37,974 nt of DNA, taken from the NCBI RefSeq assembly GCF_002860325.1, contig NZ_PKOJ01000012.1:1-37974 (forward strand), written 5' to 3'. The notes below the pieces were generated by a model that did not search any database, was not told where the DNA came from, and worked only from the letters and a program-made list of their open reading frames with translations. Positions 1 through 7,210 of this stretch are shown in pieces. A program made the translations under genes and the position numbers. The stretch comes from Neptunicoccus cionae (GTDB taxonomy: Bacteria; Pseudomonadota; Alphaproteobacteria; Rhodobacterales; Rhodobacteraceae). Positions within the stretch are counted from its first letter, which is position 1; each line of letters opens with the position of its first letter.

Positions 1-77
1 CGGCCGTTAAGCACTGTAGCGCTGATGGTACTGCGTCTTAAGACGTGGGAGAGTAAGTCACTGCCAAACCTAGTAAG
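1..77 (+). rRNA. rrf: 5S ribosomal RNA, 3' part only (starts upstream of the window)
   Basis: The first bases hold the typical 3' half of an alphaproteobacterial 5S rRNA: a GATGGTACTGCGTCTTAAGACG-like stretch, then GTGGGAGAGTAAGTCACTGC and the closing strand AAACCTAGTAAG, which would pair with the missing 5' end. The 3' end is placed near 77 from that closing strand and is approximate. The 16S and 23S genes would lie to the left of the window. A strong terminator follows at 124-149. The identification comes from remembered family sequence, not a covariance model. Confidence 0.8.
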
Positions 78-123
78 TATTAACAAAACAAAACGCTCTC
101 AAAACGATCACAAAAACACAAAC

Positions 124-149
124 CGGCCGCCCAAAAAGGGCGGCCGTTT
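124..149 (+). terminator. Intrinsic terminator after 5S rRNA
   Basis: A perfect 9-bp stem, CGGCCGCCC (124-132) and GGGCGGCCG (138-146), encloses an AAAAA loop and is followed by TTT. It lies about 47 bases after the 5S end and most simply ends the rRNA operon. The tRNA-fMet further right is therefore probably transcribed from its own promoter. Confidence 0.8.
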
Positions 150-269
150 GCGTTCAAAAGGGGGGGCTCCCCAATCCCTGATACCCACCGGACTCTATTT
201 TAAAATTCCGGGCTTTTGATATGGTCCTCCGTGCAGGCTTTTGTCAGATTGTGGTCGGGAGGATTTCAT

Positions 270-1502
270 ATGACGGTATTAATCGCAGGGGCGGGAATTG
301 GTGGCCTGACACTGGCACTCAGCTTGCAGGAGCAGGGGATTCCGTTCCGGATATTCGAAGCGGTGCAAGAAATCGCCCCGCTCGGCGTGGGGATCAACCT
401 GCAGCCCCATGCTGTCCGGGAACTGACCGAAATGGGGCTTGCGGATCGCCTTGACACGATCGGCATCCAGACCAAAGAAGTTGCCTATTTTTCCAGTCAG
501 GGCGGATACATCTGGGCCGAAGCGCGCGGCAGGTTTGCCGGCTACAACTGGCCGCAATATTCGGTTCATCGTGGCAAGTTGCAAATGATGTTACTTGATG
601 CACTGCAAGAACGTGCCGGGCGGAATATCGTTGAAATAGGGCGCAGGGTTGTTGGATCAACGGATCTGGACGCTGGGGTGCAATTGTTGTTCCAGGACGG
701 CTCTATAGTGACTGGGGCGCTTTGCATTGCTGCCGATGGGATCCATTCTGCCCTGCGTGCGCAGAATGTCCCTCACGAAGGTCCACCCAAATGGGGTGGA
801 ACGATCATGTGGCGCGGCACGACCCTTGCTGACCCTTTCCTGAGCGGTGGGACCATGGCGATGGCTGGAAGGAAGGATCAGAAATTTGTGGTCTACCCGA
901 TTGAAACACAACCCGACGGGCGGCAGTTGGTAAACTGGATTGCAGATCTGACAAAACCGGCAGATTACCTCTGGAACCGGGAGGATTGGAACCGACAGGG
1001 CCAATTGGCAGATTTCCTTCCGTACTTTGAGGACTGGAAGTTTGACTGGCTGGATATTCCCGAGCTGATCTGTGGGTCTACGGCCGTATTTGAATACCCT
1101 ATGGTAGACCGTGATCCGCTGGAGAGCTGGACTTTCGGTCGTACTGTCCTTTTGGGCGATGCGGCCCATGCAATGTATCCTATCGGATCCAATGGGGCGA
1201 GTCAGGCCATTCTGGACGCCCGTGTCCTCACCCAGAGTCTGCGAGACCACGGGCTAGCAGAATCCGCGCTACAGCAGTATGAAACCACCCGGCGGGAGAC
1301 CGTAAACTCGATTGTTCTTGCCAACAGGGGAGACGGGCCGGACAAGATTCTGGATGAGGTGGCAATGCTTGCACCGGACGGATTTGATCACATCAATGAT
1401 ATTCTAAGTGACGATTCCCTTTCAAAAGTGGCCGCTCAATACAAAACGATAGCCGGTTTCGATGTTGAAGGCCTGAACGGGCGGCCCTCGCTGGTACGCT
1501 AG
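270..1502 (+). CDS. FAD-dependent aromatic-type monooxygenase
   Basis: A 410-aa protein of the group A flavin monooxygenase family (FAD_binding_3; salicylate/3-hydroxybenzoate hydroxylase relatives). Members use NAD(P)H and O2 to hydroxylate aromatic or related substrates in the cytoplasm. The N-terminal dinucleotide fold has GAGIGG at residues 7-12. The middle has the DG motif (AADGIHSALR), and the C-terminal half has the flavin-binding GD motif (LLGDAAHAMYP, then GSNGASQAILDA). The ATG at 270 is preferred over an in-frame upstream start because GGGAGGA sits just ahead of it and the fold begins at once. It stands alone between the rRNA terminator and tRNA-fMet, with no pathway partners nearby, so the substrate cannot be named. 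Confidence 0.85.
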   Translation: MTVLIAGAGIGGLTLALSLQEQGIPFRIFEAVQEIAPLGVGINLQPHAVRELTEMGLADRLDTIGIQTKEVAYFSSQGGYIWAEARGRFAGYNWPQYSVHRGKLQMMLLDALQERAGRNIVEIGRRVVGSTDLDAGVQLLFQDGSIVTGALCIAADGIHSALRAQNVPHEGPPKWGGTIMWRGTTLADPFLSGGTMAMAGRKDQKFVVYPIETQPDGRQLVNWIADLTKPADYLWNREDWNRQGQLADFLPYFEDWKFDWLDIPELICGSTAVFEYPMVDRDPLESWTFGRTVLLGDAAHAMYPIGSNGASQAILDARVLTQSLRDHGLAESALQQYETTRRETVNSIVLANRGDGPDKILDEVAMLAPDGFDHINDILSDDSLSKVAAQYKTIAGFDVEGLNGRPSLVR

Positions 1503-1545
1503 GCAAAAAATGTGAAGAAACTGTCAAGAAATCTTCATTTAGCCG

Positions 1546-1573
1546 TTGAACCTCTCCGCCAAGAGAGTTACAT
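1546..1573 (+). promoter_or_regulatory. Candidate sigma70 promoter of tRNA-fMet
   Basis: TTGAAC (1546-1551) and TTACAT (1568-1573) are 16 bases apart, placing a start a few bases before the tRNA at 1586. The elements are only moderately close to consensus. The position fits, because the rRNA operon is terminated far upstream and a protein gene intervenes. Confidence 0.4.
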
Positions 1574-1585
1574 CACACGCATTGG

Positions 1586-1674
<89 letters not shown>

Positions 1675-1690
1675 GATATCAGTCGCTTAA

Positions 1691-1713
1691 AAGCCACCCT
1701 CGGGTGGCTTTTT
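1691..1713 (+). terminator. Terminator of tRNA-fMet, copy carried by the island
   Basis: AAGCCACCC (1691-1699) and GGGTGGCTT (1702-1710) form a hairpin followed by a T run. The right end of the island has a matching hairpin with a TTCG tetraloop (8647-8666). The element thus appears to supply its own version of the terminator along with the tRNA 3' end. Confidence 0.8.
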
Positions 1714-1966
1714 GCGTTGGTGGGTTGTCCGTGGAAGAGTTGTGGAAGAATGCGGGGGTGGAATCGATTGCTGTAATTCTGCAACAGTTTGAATGGTCAC
1801 TTTAATGCTGACCGCTGACATGAAAATTTGACATAAGGGCGGCGAGCCGACATTCGCTGCAGCGGCATAGAACATGGTGCAGTCCAAACAAAGCAGACGT
1901 TCCAACCGGTATCTTCGCTGATATCTAATTTCCTCGCATCTCAATCGATTAGTGTCTTCGTCCTAA
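1714..1966. other. Non-coding left margin of the island
   Basis: About 250 bases between the tRNA terminator and the end of the nuclease-like gene hold no supported gene. The 85-aa open frame on the minus strand has no ribosome binding site and runs into the terminator hairpin. No clear U-tract terminator for the RT operon was found. Cytosine/guanine-rich patches near 1840-1910 differ from the A+T-rich cargo and could be decayed sequence. Confidence 0.5.
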
Positions 1967-2671
1967 CTAGCGGGAGATTTCACCACTAGAAAAAACTTGC
2001 ACAATCATTGCGAACAGATCTTCTGCGGAACGACCAGAGATATCGACGCAAAGCTGACCGACAGACATTTCGAATGACAGTCCTCGTCTTGGGTTCACTA
2101 GGCCAACGGAAGGGATTTCAGCTTCTCGCGATGCTGAGTTCAGCGCTGTGTAGGTCAAAAGCTGTCTTAGGTCGGCACCTCTAAATGACCTATCGACGGT
2201 CTTAACTTCGAACAGCGTCGATTTAGTCAAAATGTCGCCCTCTGAAGCGTCTACAAATCCACATCCCTTGAACAACGGACGTGTTCTTACCGGTAGATTA
2301 GCTCCTTTAAAGAACGCGACTAGCCTTTTCTCAATTTCTGCGGCCTCGGCTTTCTCGCTTTGCTGCAATGGCGTGTCCAGATCGACGCCCTGTCCGAGAA
2401 AAGGTTTGAGTCTACGTTTCGTATCGATCCATGCGTTTTCCTGTAACTCCGCCGGATCTGTCGGATTTCCTGCAGATCGGATAACTTCCACCATCATTGA
2501 AAAGGCAAATTCAGCGATCAGTGCCTTTCGGCCTGTCTTATCAGATTTCATGGGTGCATCGAACCGATCGAGATGCTCGAGGTTCAACCGCCGAGTAAAA
2601 TGCTCCAGCATAGGGGCGGCTTCAGCCCAAAAAGCGTTGTACGTTGACGAGAAGGTTGCGGCGTCAATCAC
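1967..2671 (-). CDS. PD-(D/E)XK-like nuclease partner of the reverse transcriptase
   Basis: A 234-aa protein of no family I can name. The C-terminal half has a PD-(D/E)XK nuclease-like signature: Asp146 in EGDILTK, Glu155-Val-Lys157 in LFEVKTVD, then a helix with Gln170 and Tyr174 (RQLLTYTAL) as in Mrr/RecB-like folds. A conserved-looking GLVNPRRGLSF strand-turn follows at 190-200. The N-terminal 120 residues are mostly helical, with no motif seen. The GTG start overlaps the RT stop codon (GTGA), implying translational coupling and joint function. The fold assignment is by motif only, so it could be a DNA- or RNA-binding relative without activity. In an anti-phage system it would be the likely effector or a partner acting on the RT product. 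Confidence 0.7.
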   Translation of the reverse strand: MIDAATFSSTYNAFWAEAAPMLEHFTRRLNLEHLDRFDAPMKSDKTGRKALIAEFAFSMMVEVIRSAGNPTDPAELQENAWIDTKRRLKPFLGQGVDLDTPLQQSEKAEAAEIEKRLVAFFKGANLPVRTRPLFKGCGFVDASEGDILTKSTLFEVKTVDRSFRGADLRQLLTYTALNSASREAEIPSVGLVNPRRGLSFEMSVGQLCVDISGRSAEDLFAMIVQVFSSGEISR

Positions 2672-4305
2672 AACGGAACACTCCAGTTCTGCTGTGCCTG
2701 CATCTTTTCACCGGCCCACTTCAGTACGAGCATCTCAAACGGATCAAATTCTTTTTTCATATGATCTCGCCAATGCTTACCTTCGTCCTTCAAGATGAAA
2801 GATGAAGCAATGAATGCGCGTCTCTCGGGAGCGCTCAACTCTCGATACCGATTTTTGAGATCGGAAAGCCAATACCACTCACCCCATCGGGCCATTACTA
2901 GAATTATGTCTCGCCGAATTAGCTCCGAAGGCCGATTATCAAACAACTTTTGGAGCAAAAACTGGACCTGAGGCGTATTGCTATGAGCTAAGACACGGAT
3001 CGCGAAGCTCGTGTGCATGTCTACCCTAAAGACGTGGGAGTCTTGATCGATAAGTTGTTGGATTTTGGCCAATACGGCATTTTGTGTCCCTTCTTCAAGG
3101 TGATCAAATTGATCGTCGATCATCATGAGCACCGATGAGAAAATTGGGTAAAGGACATCGCAGTTGTCCATCACCGACAATACCGCATCCTGCTTTGACT
3201 TACCTTCCAAAAACTTGATTGCGGAAATAATCTTCCGAGCGAGAGACGTGTGAACCCTGCTCTTGGCCAACTCCTCTTTGAGCATGCCTATAATATCAAA
3301 TTTTCGGACCTCTGCCTTGAGCGCTTCGTAGTCATCGTCTGCGGTTGGGGAATACGGATCAAACCTGAGCGAAAAGCGCATCAGGGTAGCCCGTGAGTGA
3401 TCGATTGCCGCATCAGCGGCCTGCTCCTCATCGGGCTTTTGTTCATCTTTGATCGGACTTGTGGCTTTGAATTCTGTCGAACTCATAATCCTAGTCTTTG
3501 ACTTCTGCAGCGTAAGCCCCTGATTTATGAATAGCTTCTCAGAGAGGAAAATGAGATTCCGATAAGCGTCCTCTTTCGTTTGAGCAAACAGGTGGTAGTC
3601 ATCTGCAAACCTAGTGAATACTATACCTTTCGATTGGAGTAGCCGATCAACTTGGTTGATCGTAATCTCGGAGAGAAGTCGAGCTGCTGGTCCGCCAATG
3701 GGCAAGCCAAAAGAGTTTGTATTGGAGAAATTTGACAGGAAACTCATTATTCTCTTTGGATACGGAGTTTCTCCAGCGACTTGCCGAAGAGCGTTCTCAA
3801 GCCGGTGGTGACCTAGCCTAGGATAAAACTCTGAAATATCACATATGACAGTAAATGGATGAACTTCGGCCAGCTCCAATGACTTCTTCATGAATTGAAA
3901 CCAACCCACCTCACGTGAGAAGACGTCCCCAGTTTCCGTGTTTGGCTCAAATCGATAGGAAAACACCGCCTCATTCTTACGATCAATCCTGGCACGCTCA
4001 ATCGATTCACCAATTGCTGTAACTGAAGCAAGAAAATGAGCGTTCCACATAGGGTCAATTTGAGTGGCCCATCGAAAGCCAGAATAGGTGACTGGCGTCA
4101 ACGAACTGACATTCTTAGGTGGAAACTGATTCAAGTATTGCTCAAATTTCTCATCATACTCAATCACCAGCTCGACTGCCTCTGTCTCCTTGTCAAAAAA
4201 CGCATGGTTTTCAAACGGAAATGGAAATATGTCAGTATCGCCGTGTTTGATGACATTCTGAACAGCTAGTTTTGCCGCTTTCTTGAACTCGGCTTTGGTG
4301 ACCAT
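2668..4305 (-). CDS. Reverse transcriptase, putative anti-phage (UG/Abi-like class)
   Basis: A 545-aa protein with a reverse transcriptase domain in residues about 80-270. Motif A is CDISEFYP with Asp156, motif B is GLPIGGPAARLLSE (200-213), and motif C is FADD (233-236), which replaces the usual YADD. A LQKSKTRIM motif-D/E-like segment follows. Residues about 320-545 are helical and HEAT-like, as in the AbiA/AbiK/Abi-P2 and 'unknown group' defence RTs, whose C-termini are alpha-helical repeats. No group II intron maturase, integrase or retron hallmarks are seen. ATG 4305 is chosen over TTG 4311 because GAGGAAA lies just upstream. It overlaps the downstream nuclease-like gene by 4 bases. A role in phage defence is inferred from class and location; the exact RT group cannot be assigned by eye. 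Confidence 0.85.
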   Translation of the reverse strand: MVTKAEFKKAAKLAVQNVIKHGDTDIFPFPFENHAFFDKETEAVELVIEYDEKFEQYLNQFPPKNVSSLTPVTYSGFRWATQIDPMWNAHFLASVTAIGESIERARIDRKNEAVFSYRFEPNTETGDVFSREVGWFQFMKKSLELAEVHPFTVICDISEFYPRLGHHRLENALRQVAGETPYPKRIMSFLSNFSNTNSFGLPIGGPAARLLSEITINQVDRLLQSKGIVFTRFADDYHLFAQTKEDAYRNLIFLSEKLFINQGLTLQKSKTRIMSSTEFKATSPIKDEQKPDEEQAADAAIDHSRATLMRFSLRFDPYSPTADDDYEALKAEVRKFDIIGMLKEELAKSRVHTSLARKIISAIKFLEGKSKQDAVLSVMDNCDVLYPIFSSVLMMIDDQFDHLEEGTQNAVLAKIQQLIDQDSHVFRVDMHTSFAIRVLAHSNTPQVQFLLQKLFDNRPSELIRRDIILVMARWGEWYWLSDLKNRYRELSAPERRAFIASSFILKDEGKHWRDHMKKEFDPFEMLVLKWAGEKMQAQQNWSVPL

Positions 4306-4513
4306 TATCAAATTTCCTCAATGCAACGCCTGATACTTATCAACCATGACGATAGTCATCTTGTGAGATCGCATCAACTCCATCGCTTTCCGAAATAGGT
4401 TCGGTTGTCCAAATGGTCAGTTCGCCGAGGCCAAGATTCTCTTCAGCGGCCAGTGCCGGCAAAGCAGGCTGCGACCGCAGCAACGTGACCGGTCGATGAA
4501 GGGTCAGGCTAGG
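4306..4513 (-). other. Leader region upstream of the RT; possible non-coding RNA
   Basis: About 200 bases without a gene lie between the zinc-ribbon ORF and the RT. The segment 4385-4513 is G+C rich with several short self-complementary patches (for example GCTGCGACCGCAGC near 4469-4482), unlike the A+T-rich RT gene. Several defence RTs use a structured RNA encoded next to the RT as template or scaffold, so this is the natural place to look. No conserved RNA is recognised, and it may instead be decayed DNA. Confidence 0.35.
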
Positions 4514-4657
4514 TCAATCGCAAGCATCGCATAGGGCCGATCCGTCATCAGGAATAGGGGCAGAGCAGTGAAGGCACCTAGGTGAATTTTCCCATTTCTT
4601 GGTTTTCTCTAATTTGCGTTGCTCTTCGGCCCATTTTCTTGTCGCTTCATTAGACAT
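4514..4657 (-). CDS. Small zinc-ribbon protein, 47 aa
   Basis: A 47-residue protein: a charged, Lys/Glu-rich helix (residues 5-22), then CLHC (28-31) and CDAC (43-46), a four-cysteine zinc ribbon with 11 residues between the pairs. ATG 4657 is chosen over a longer in-frame extension because AAGGAG lies 7 bases ahead of it. It lies on the same strand as, and about 210 bases upstream of, the RT. It could belong to the same transcript as a small regulator or accessory factor. No family or function is recognised. Confidence 0.65.
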   Translation of the reverse strand: MSNEATRKWAEEQRKLEKTKKWENSPRCLHCSAPIPDDGSALCDACD

Positions 4658-4810
4658 TCTGTTACTCCTTACTTTACACAAAAGAATCTCAAATTTCTCT
4701 GTCAGCGACAATGGTAGCAAAAATTTGACACATCAATTCAATACACGACAGTTCAGGAAAGTCCGTTGCGTAAAGTAGCGGCGAGGAGTTGAGGACATCT
4801 CTGCTCCTCC

Positions 4811-5959
4811 CTAAACCCAACAATATTTCCCTGCTGCCTTTTGCAGACGTTCACCTACTGTTTTCGGATGTTCTTCACTCATGTCCCGAAGCGTTGCGGT
4901 GTGCCGATCCATAAAGTCAAAGAACTCGTTTTCCCCGACCTCCGAAATTGCCGCGCGGGTGAAGAATAGGCCCAAAATCTGGCGGTCGAGTTCTCGCATT
5001 TTGGCGGTTCGGTTAGCGAGCACTACGTCTGACGGGGAAACACCGCTACGATGCTCGGTCAGGTCTGTTGTGACTGTCTCTGCAAACGTTTGCCATAGCT
5101 CATGCGTAGGCCAACGGGCGCGGTTGCTGTCGTGGGTTGGGATGGTGTAGCGCATCCGTTGGACAGCATCTCTGAAGGCATCTCCGAGCTTTGCGCGAAC
5201 GTCTGCCCAAGAATGGATTTCAAATTTATTACGCAGTTGCTTTGATCCAAGCCTCAGCTCGAAACGCCAGACTTGGCTGGTTGATTGGTCGGTAAGGTCG
5301 AGCGGGTCTTCGCCACATCTTGCGCGTTCCGCATTCCAGATGGTAAGCCAGCCGTGCTTGGCTTTTTGCATGACTTCAAGCCGCTTGTCGTAGATTGCCA
5401 ACTGACGGTTTGCAATTTTTCCAGCACGAAGCCCTGTTACACGCGCACCGCGGGCCTCCGTGGTGGTTTCGTCAACTCCGGTATCTTCTGTTGTGCTGGT
5501 TCCGGGCGGGGCAATCAAACAACACCGATCCGGTTCGAACCACGGCGCCAGAAAATCCACAGCAAAGTCGGTTCGGGTCACGCGCAGTTGGTGTTCACCA
5601 TAAGGAATTTCCAATGCCTCCATGACTTCCCGAAAATGTTGCTCGGCATGATCTAGGCCTCCCGTGGCCAAACCAAAGGCACGGAAATCTACGGTTATGG
5701 CAGGGTTGAAAGCTATGCGGTCTAAAGGGTCTTGGAAAAGCCAAATAGCGCCTGTTTCCCCCGTACGAGCTAGGAAATTCCTGCCTCTACTGGGGCTAAC
5801 GAAAAGAACAGTTTCTCCAAACTGGGTATAACAATCTTGCCCAATCTTTTTTGCGAACTCTCTTGCAGCTGCAAGTTCTGCCCGAAGAGTTAGGGGGATT
5901 TCAGCTTGGACTGTGAATTTCAGACCATCAAAGCCCCTGTGTAGTATTTGTACGCTCAT
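4811..5959 (-). CDS. Replication initiation factor (Rep_trans-like)
   Basis: A 382-aa protein resembling the rolling-circle replication initiation factor family (Rep_trans) found in small plasmids, filamentous phages and integrative elements. The visible signatures are RTDFAVDF (129-136), LAIYDKRLE (187-195) and VWRFELRLGSK (230-240), in the family order Asp-rich strand, YDK motif, R-x-E-L strand. Members nick and bind the origin to start replication of the excised circle. The start at 5959 has a weak AAGAGA ahead of it. The leader to the right holds several inverted repeats that may be the origin. The catalytic tyrosine cannot be assigned with confidence. Confidence 0.75.
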   Translation of the reverse strand: MSVQILHRGFDGLKFTVQAEIPLTLRAELAAAREFAKKIGQDCYTQFGETVLFVSPSRGRNFLARTGETGAIWLFQDPLDRIAFNPAITVDFRAFGLATGGLDHAEQHFREVMEALEIPYGEHQLRVTRTDFAVDFLAPWFEPDRCCLIAPPGTSTTEDTGVDETTTEARGARVTGLRAGKIANRQLAIYDKRLEVMQKAKHGWLTIWNAERARCGEDPLDLTDQSTSQVWRFELRLGSKQLRNKFEIHSWADVRAKLGDAFRDAVQRMRYTIPTHDSNRARWPTHELWQTFAETVTTDLTEHRSGVSPSDVVLANRTAKMRELDRQILGLFFTRAAISEVGENEFFDFMDRHTATLRDMSEEHPKTVGERLQKAAGKYCWV

Positions 5960-6152
5960 TTTCTCTTATTCCCATTTATGTATTCGTAGAGGGGGGTGTT
6001 ACAATGCCCCCCTTAATCGCGCCTTCTCGCGCGAATGGTTCGCCTGCAAATTGGCGAGCCGCGTGTCATGCGCTCGCTCGCGCGCTTGGGGCTGTCCGCC
6101 CCTGCGCACAGCAAACGCCTGCCACGCGGTGCTAATATTCCCACTTGGGTCA
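5960..6152. promoter_or_regulatory. Hairpin-rich region upstream of rep, candidate origin or control site
   Basis: This gap between rep and the AlpA-like gene contains consecutive inverted repeats: AGGGGGG/CCCCCCT (5990-5996 and 6007-6013), GGTTCGCC/GGCGAGCC with one G-T pair (6037-6044 and 6053-6060), and GGGGC/GCCCC (6088-6092 and 6098-6102). Tracts of GCGC/CGCG lie between them. Rolling-circle initiators act on hairpins like these, usually near their own gene. The same hairpins could instead act as leader structures controlling rep. Confidence 0.45.
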
Positions 6153-6374
6153 TCACGATGAACTGCACTCAGAGGTATGCCCACGGCGGCGGCTATCAAT
6201 CCAATCCGTCAAGTCACGGATGCGGTACCGAACGCTTCGACCGATTTTGTAATGAGGTGGGCCGTATCCGGTCACGCGCCATTTTTGCAGGGTGCGAACC
6301 GACTGGCAAAGCTGATCCGCTGCCATGCGTTCGTTGACAAGCTCGCTGGACGTTGCGCCACTTAAATCTTGCAT
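6153..6374 (-). CDS. AlpA-like excisionase / MerR-type HTH regulator
   Basis: A 73-aa protein with a single winged-helix DNA-binding unit of the AlpA/excisionase class: MAADQLCQSVRTLQKW (recognition helix region), then GPPHYKIGRSVRYR and DLTDWIDSRR, the canonical 'wing and C-terminal helix' pattern. Such proteins direct integrase toward excision or activate island genes. It sits upstream of rep on the same strand and could control both rep expression and excision. The start at 6374 has GGAAAGGA upstream at somewhat long spacing. An internal Met at residue 17 also begins the core domain but lacks a ribosome site. Confidence 0.8.
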   Translation of the reverse strand: MQDLSGATSSELVNERMAADQLCQSVRTLQKWRVTGYGPPHYKIGRSVRYRIRDLTDWIDSRRRGHTSECSSS

Positions 6375-6452
6375 CTTTTTTCAATCCTTTCCTTCGGGTT
6401 GCGATAGTCGCCACCTTAGAAAAGGATTGCAGAAGTTGTCCTGCTGGAACGT

Positions 6453-6490
6453 TGGCGCAATTAGCGCTCGGAATGGAGCTAATTGCGCCA
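6453..6490. repeat. 13-bp perfect inverted repeat
   Basis: TGGCGCAATTAGC (6453-6465) and GCTAATTGCGCCA (6478-6490) flank 12 bases. The right arm overlaps the stop codon of the 239-aa gene. No U tract follows on the minus strand, so it is not a textbook intrinsic terminator. It lies in front of the AlpA-like gene and could be an operator or an RNA hairpin separating the int and alpA-rep transcripts. Confidence 0.7.
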
Positions 6491-7198
6491 GTGCGCGTTT
6501 TGGCGGTCGGCTTTGATCCGCTTTTTCATCGCGTTGAGAACAGTTTTTTCGGGTGTTTCCGGTGAAAGCTCGGCAAATACAGCAACGCAGAACCTTGCGG
6601 CTTTGGACGTGGCCACTCCGTTGAGTTCATCGCGTGTGAAGTCTCGGGAGAGAGAAATGCACCAAAAATTCCGAATATCTTCGATCCAAACGTCTAAGTA
6701 CCGGTTGCCTTGCGGTCCAGTTTTTTGCTTGCCCAAGCCAAACTGACGTATGTATTCCGCTGCGTCGGCAAGGAAATAGGCTTGTCTGCGTAATGTTTGT
6801 ACATTGAGAAATGAATCCGCGCGTTCAGGTGGTCTGTAGGGCTTGTCTAAGTGTCCGTCATAGGCATAGTCGGCTTCGTAATCTTCGCATTTCAAATAAT
6901 AGTCTCTTTCATTGTCGTAATACGACGCACTTTCTAAAATGTCTTGGTAAGGCTCTTTAATCGTTTCCAAAAATGCTGATAGCTTGGCGACTTCACTAGC
7001 TATCCGTTGAAGCTCTTTGTGTTGGTCTGATACCGAACCAAGATTTGCCGCCTCTTTTCGCCGTTGGACAAATCTCCCGCACACTTCGTTAAGCTGTGAT
7101 TTTAGTAGTGACGTATTAACGGCTGGAATATCAAATTCGATGAAAAGAGATTCAATGAATGCGTCAGGAAGTGTCCCTTCAAAACTCTCATGTTCCAA
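6479..7198 (-). CDS. Island protein of unknown function, 239 aa
   Basis: I do not recognise this family. The protein is soluble and probably mostly helical. It has an acidic, tyrosine-rich middle (ESASYYDNERDYYLKCEDYE, about residues 90-110) and a basic C-terminus. It starts at TTG 7198, with AAGAGGT about 7 bases ahead overlapping the integrase stop codon, so it is probably translated with the integrase. That coupling suggests a role in element maintenance or recombination. No signal peptide, membrane segment or metal motif is visible. Confidence 0.65.
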   Translation of the reverse strand: MEHESFEGTLPDAFIESLFIEFDIPAVNTSLLKSQLNEVCGRFVQRRKEAANLGSVSDQHKELQRIASEVAKLSAFLETIKEPYQDILESASYYDNERDYYLKCEDYEADYAYDGHLDKPYRPPERADSFLNVQTLRRQAYFLADAAEYIRQFGLGKQKTGPQGNRYLDVWIEDIRNFWCISLSRDFTRDELNGVATSKAARFCVAVFAELSPETPEKTVLNAMKKRIKADRQNAHWRN

Positions 7199-7210
7199 TA
7201 TTTTGACCTC

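Noticed and set aside
25-219. 64-aa open frame at the left end
   Set aside because: It overlaps the 5S rRNA and the rRNA terminator and has no ribosome site or protein-like content.
1687-1944. 85-aa minus-strand open frame after attL
   Set aside because: It has no ribosome binding site and runs through the tRNA terminator hairpin; no recognisable protein features.
2232-2798. 188-aa plus-strand frame opposite the nuclease and RT genes
   Set aside because: It is a serine-rich shadow of two well-supported minus-strand genes joined by the GTGA overlap.
2668-4305. RT as a retron, group II intron or diversity-generating retroelement
   Set aside because: No msr/msd-like inverted repeat pair, maturase domain, intron ends, or template/variable repeats were seen; the helical C-terminus fits Abi/UG-type RTs better.
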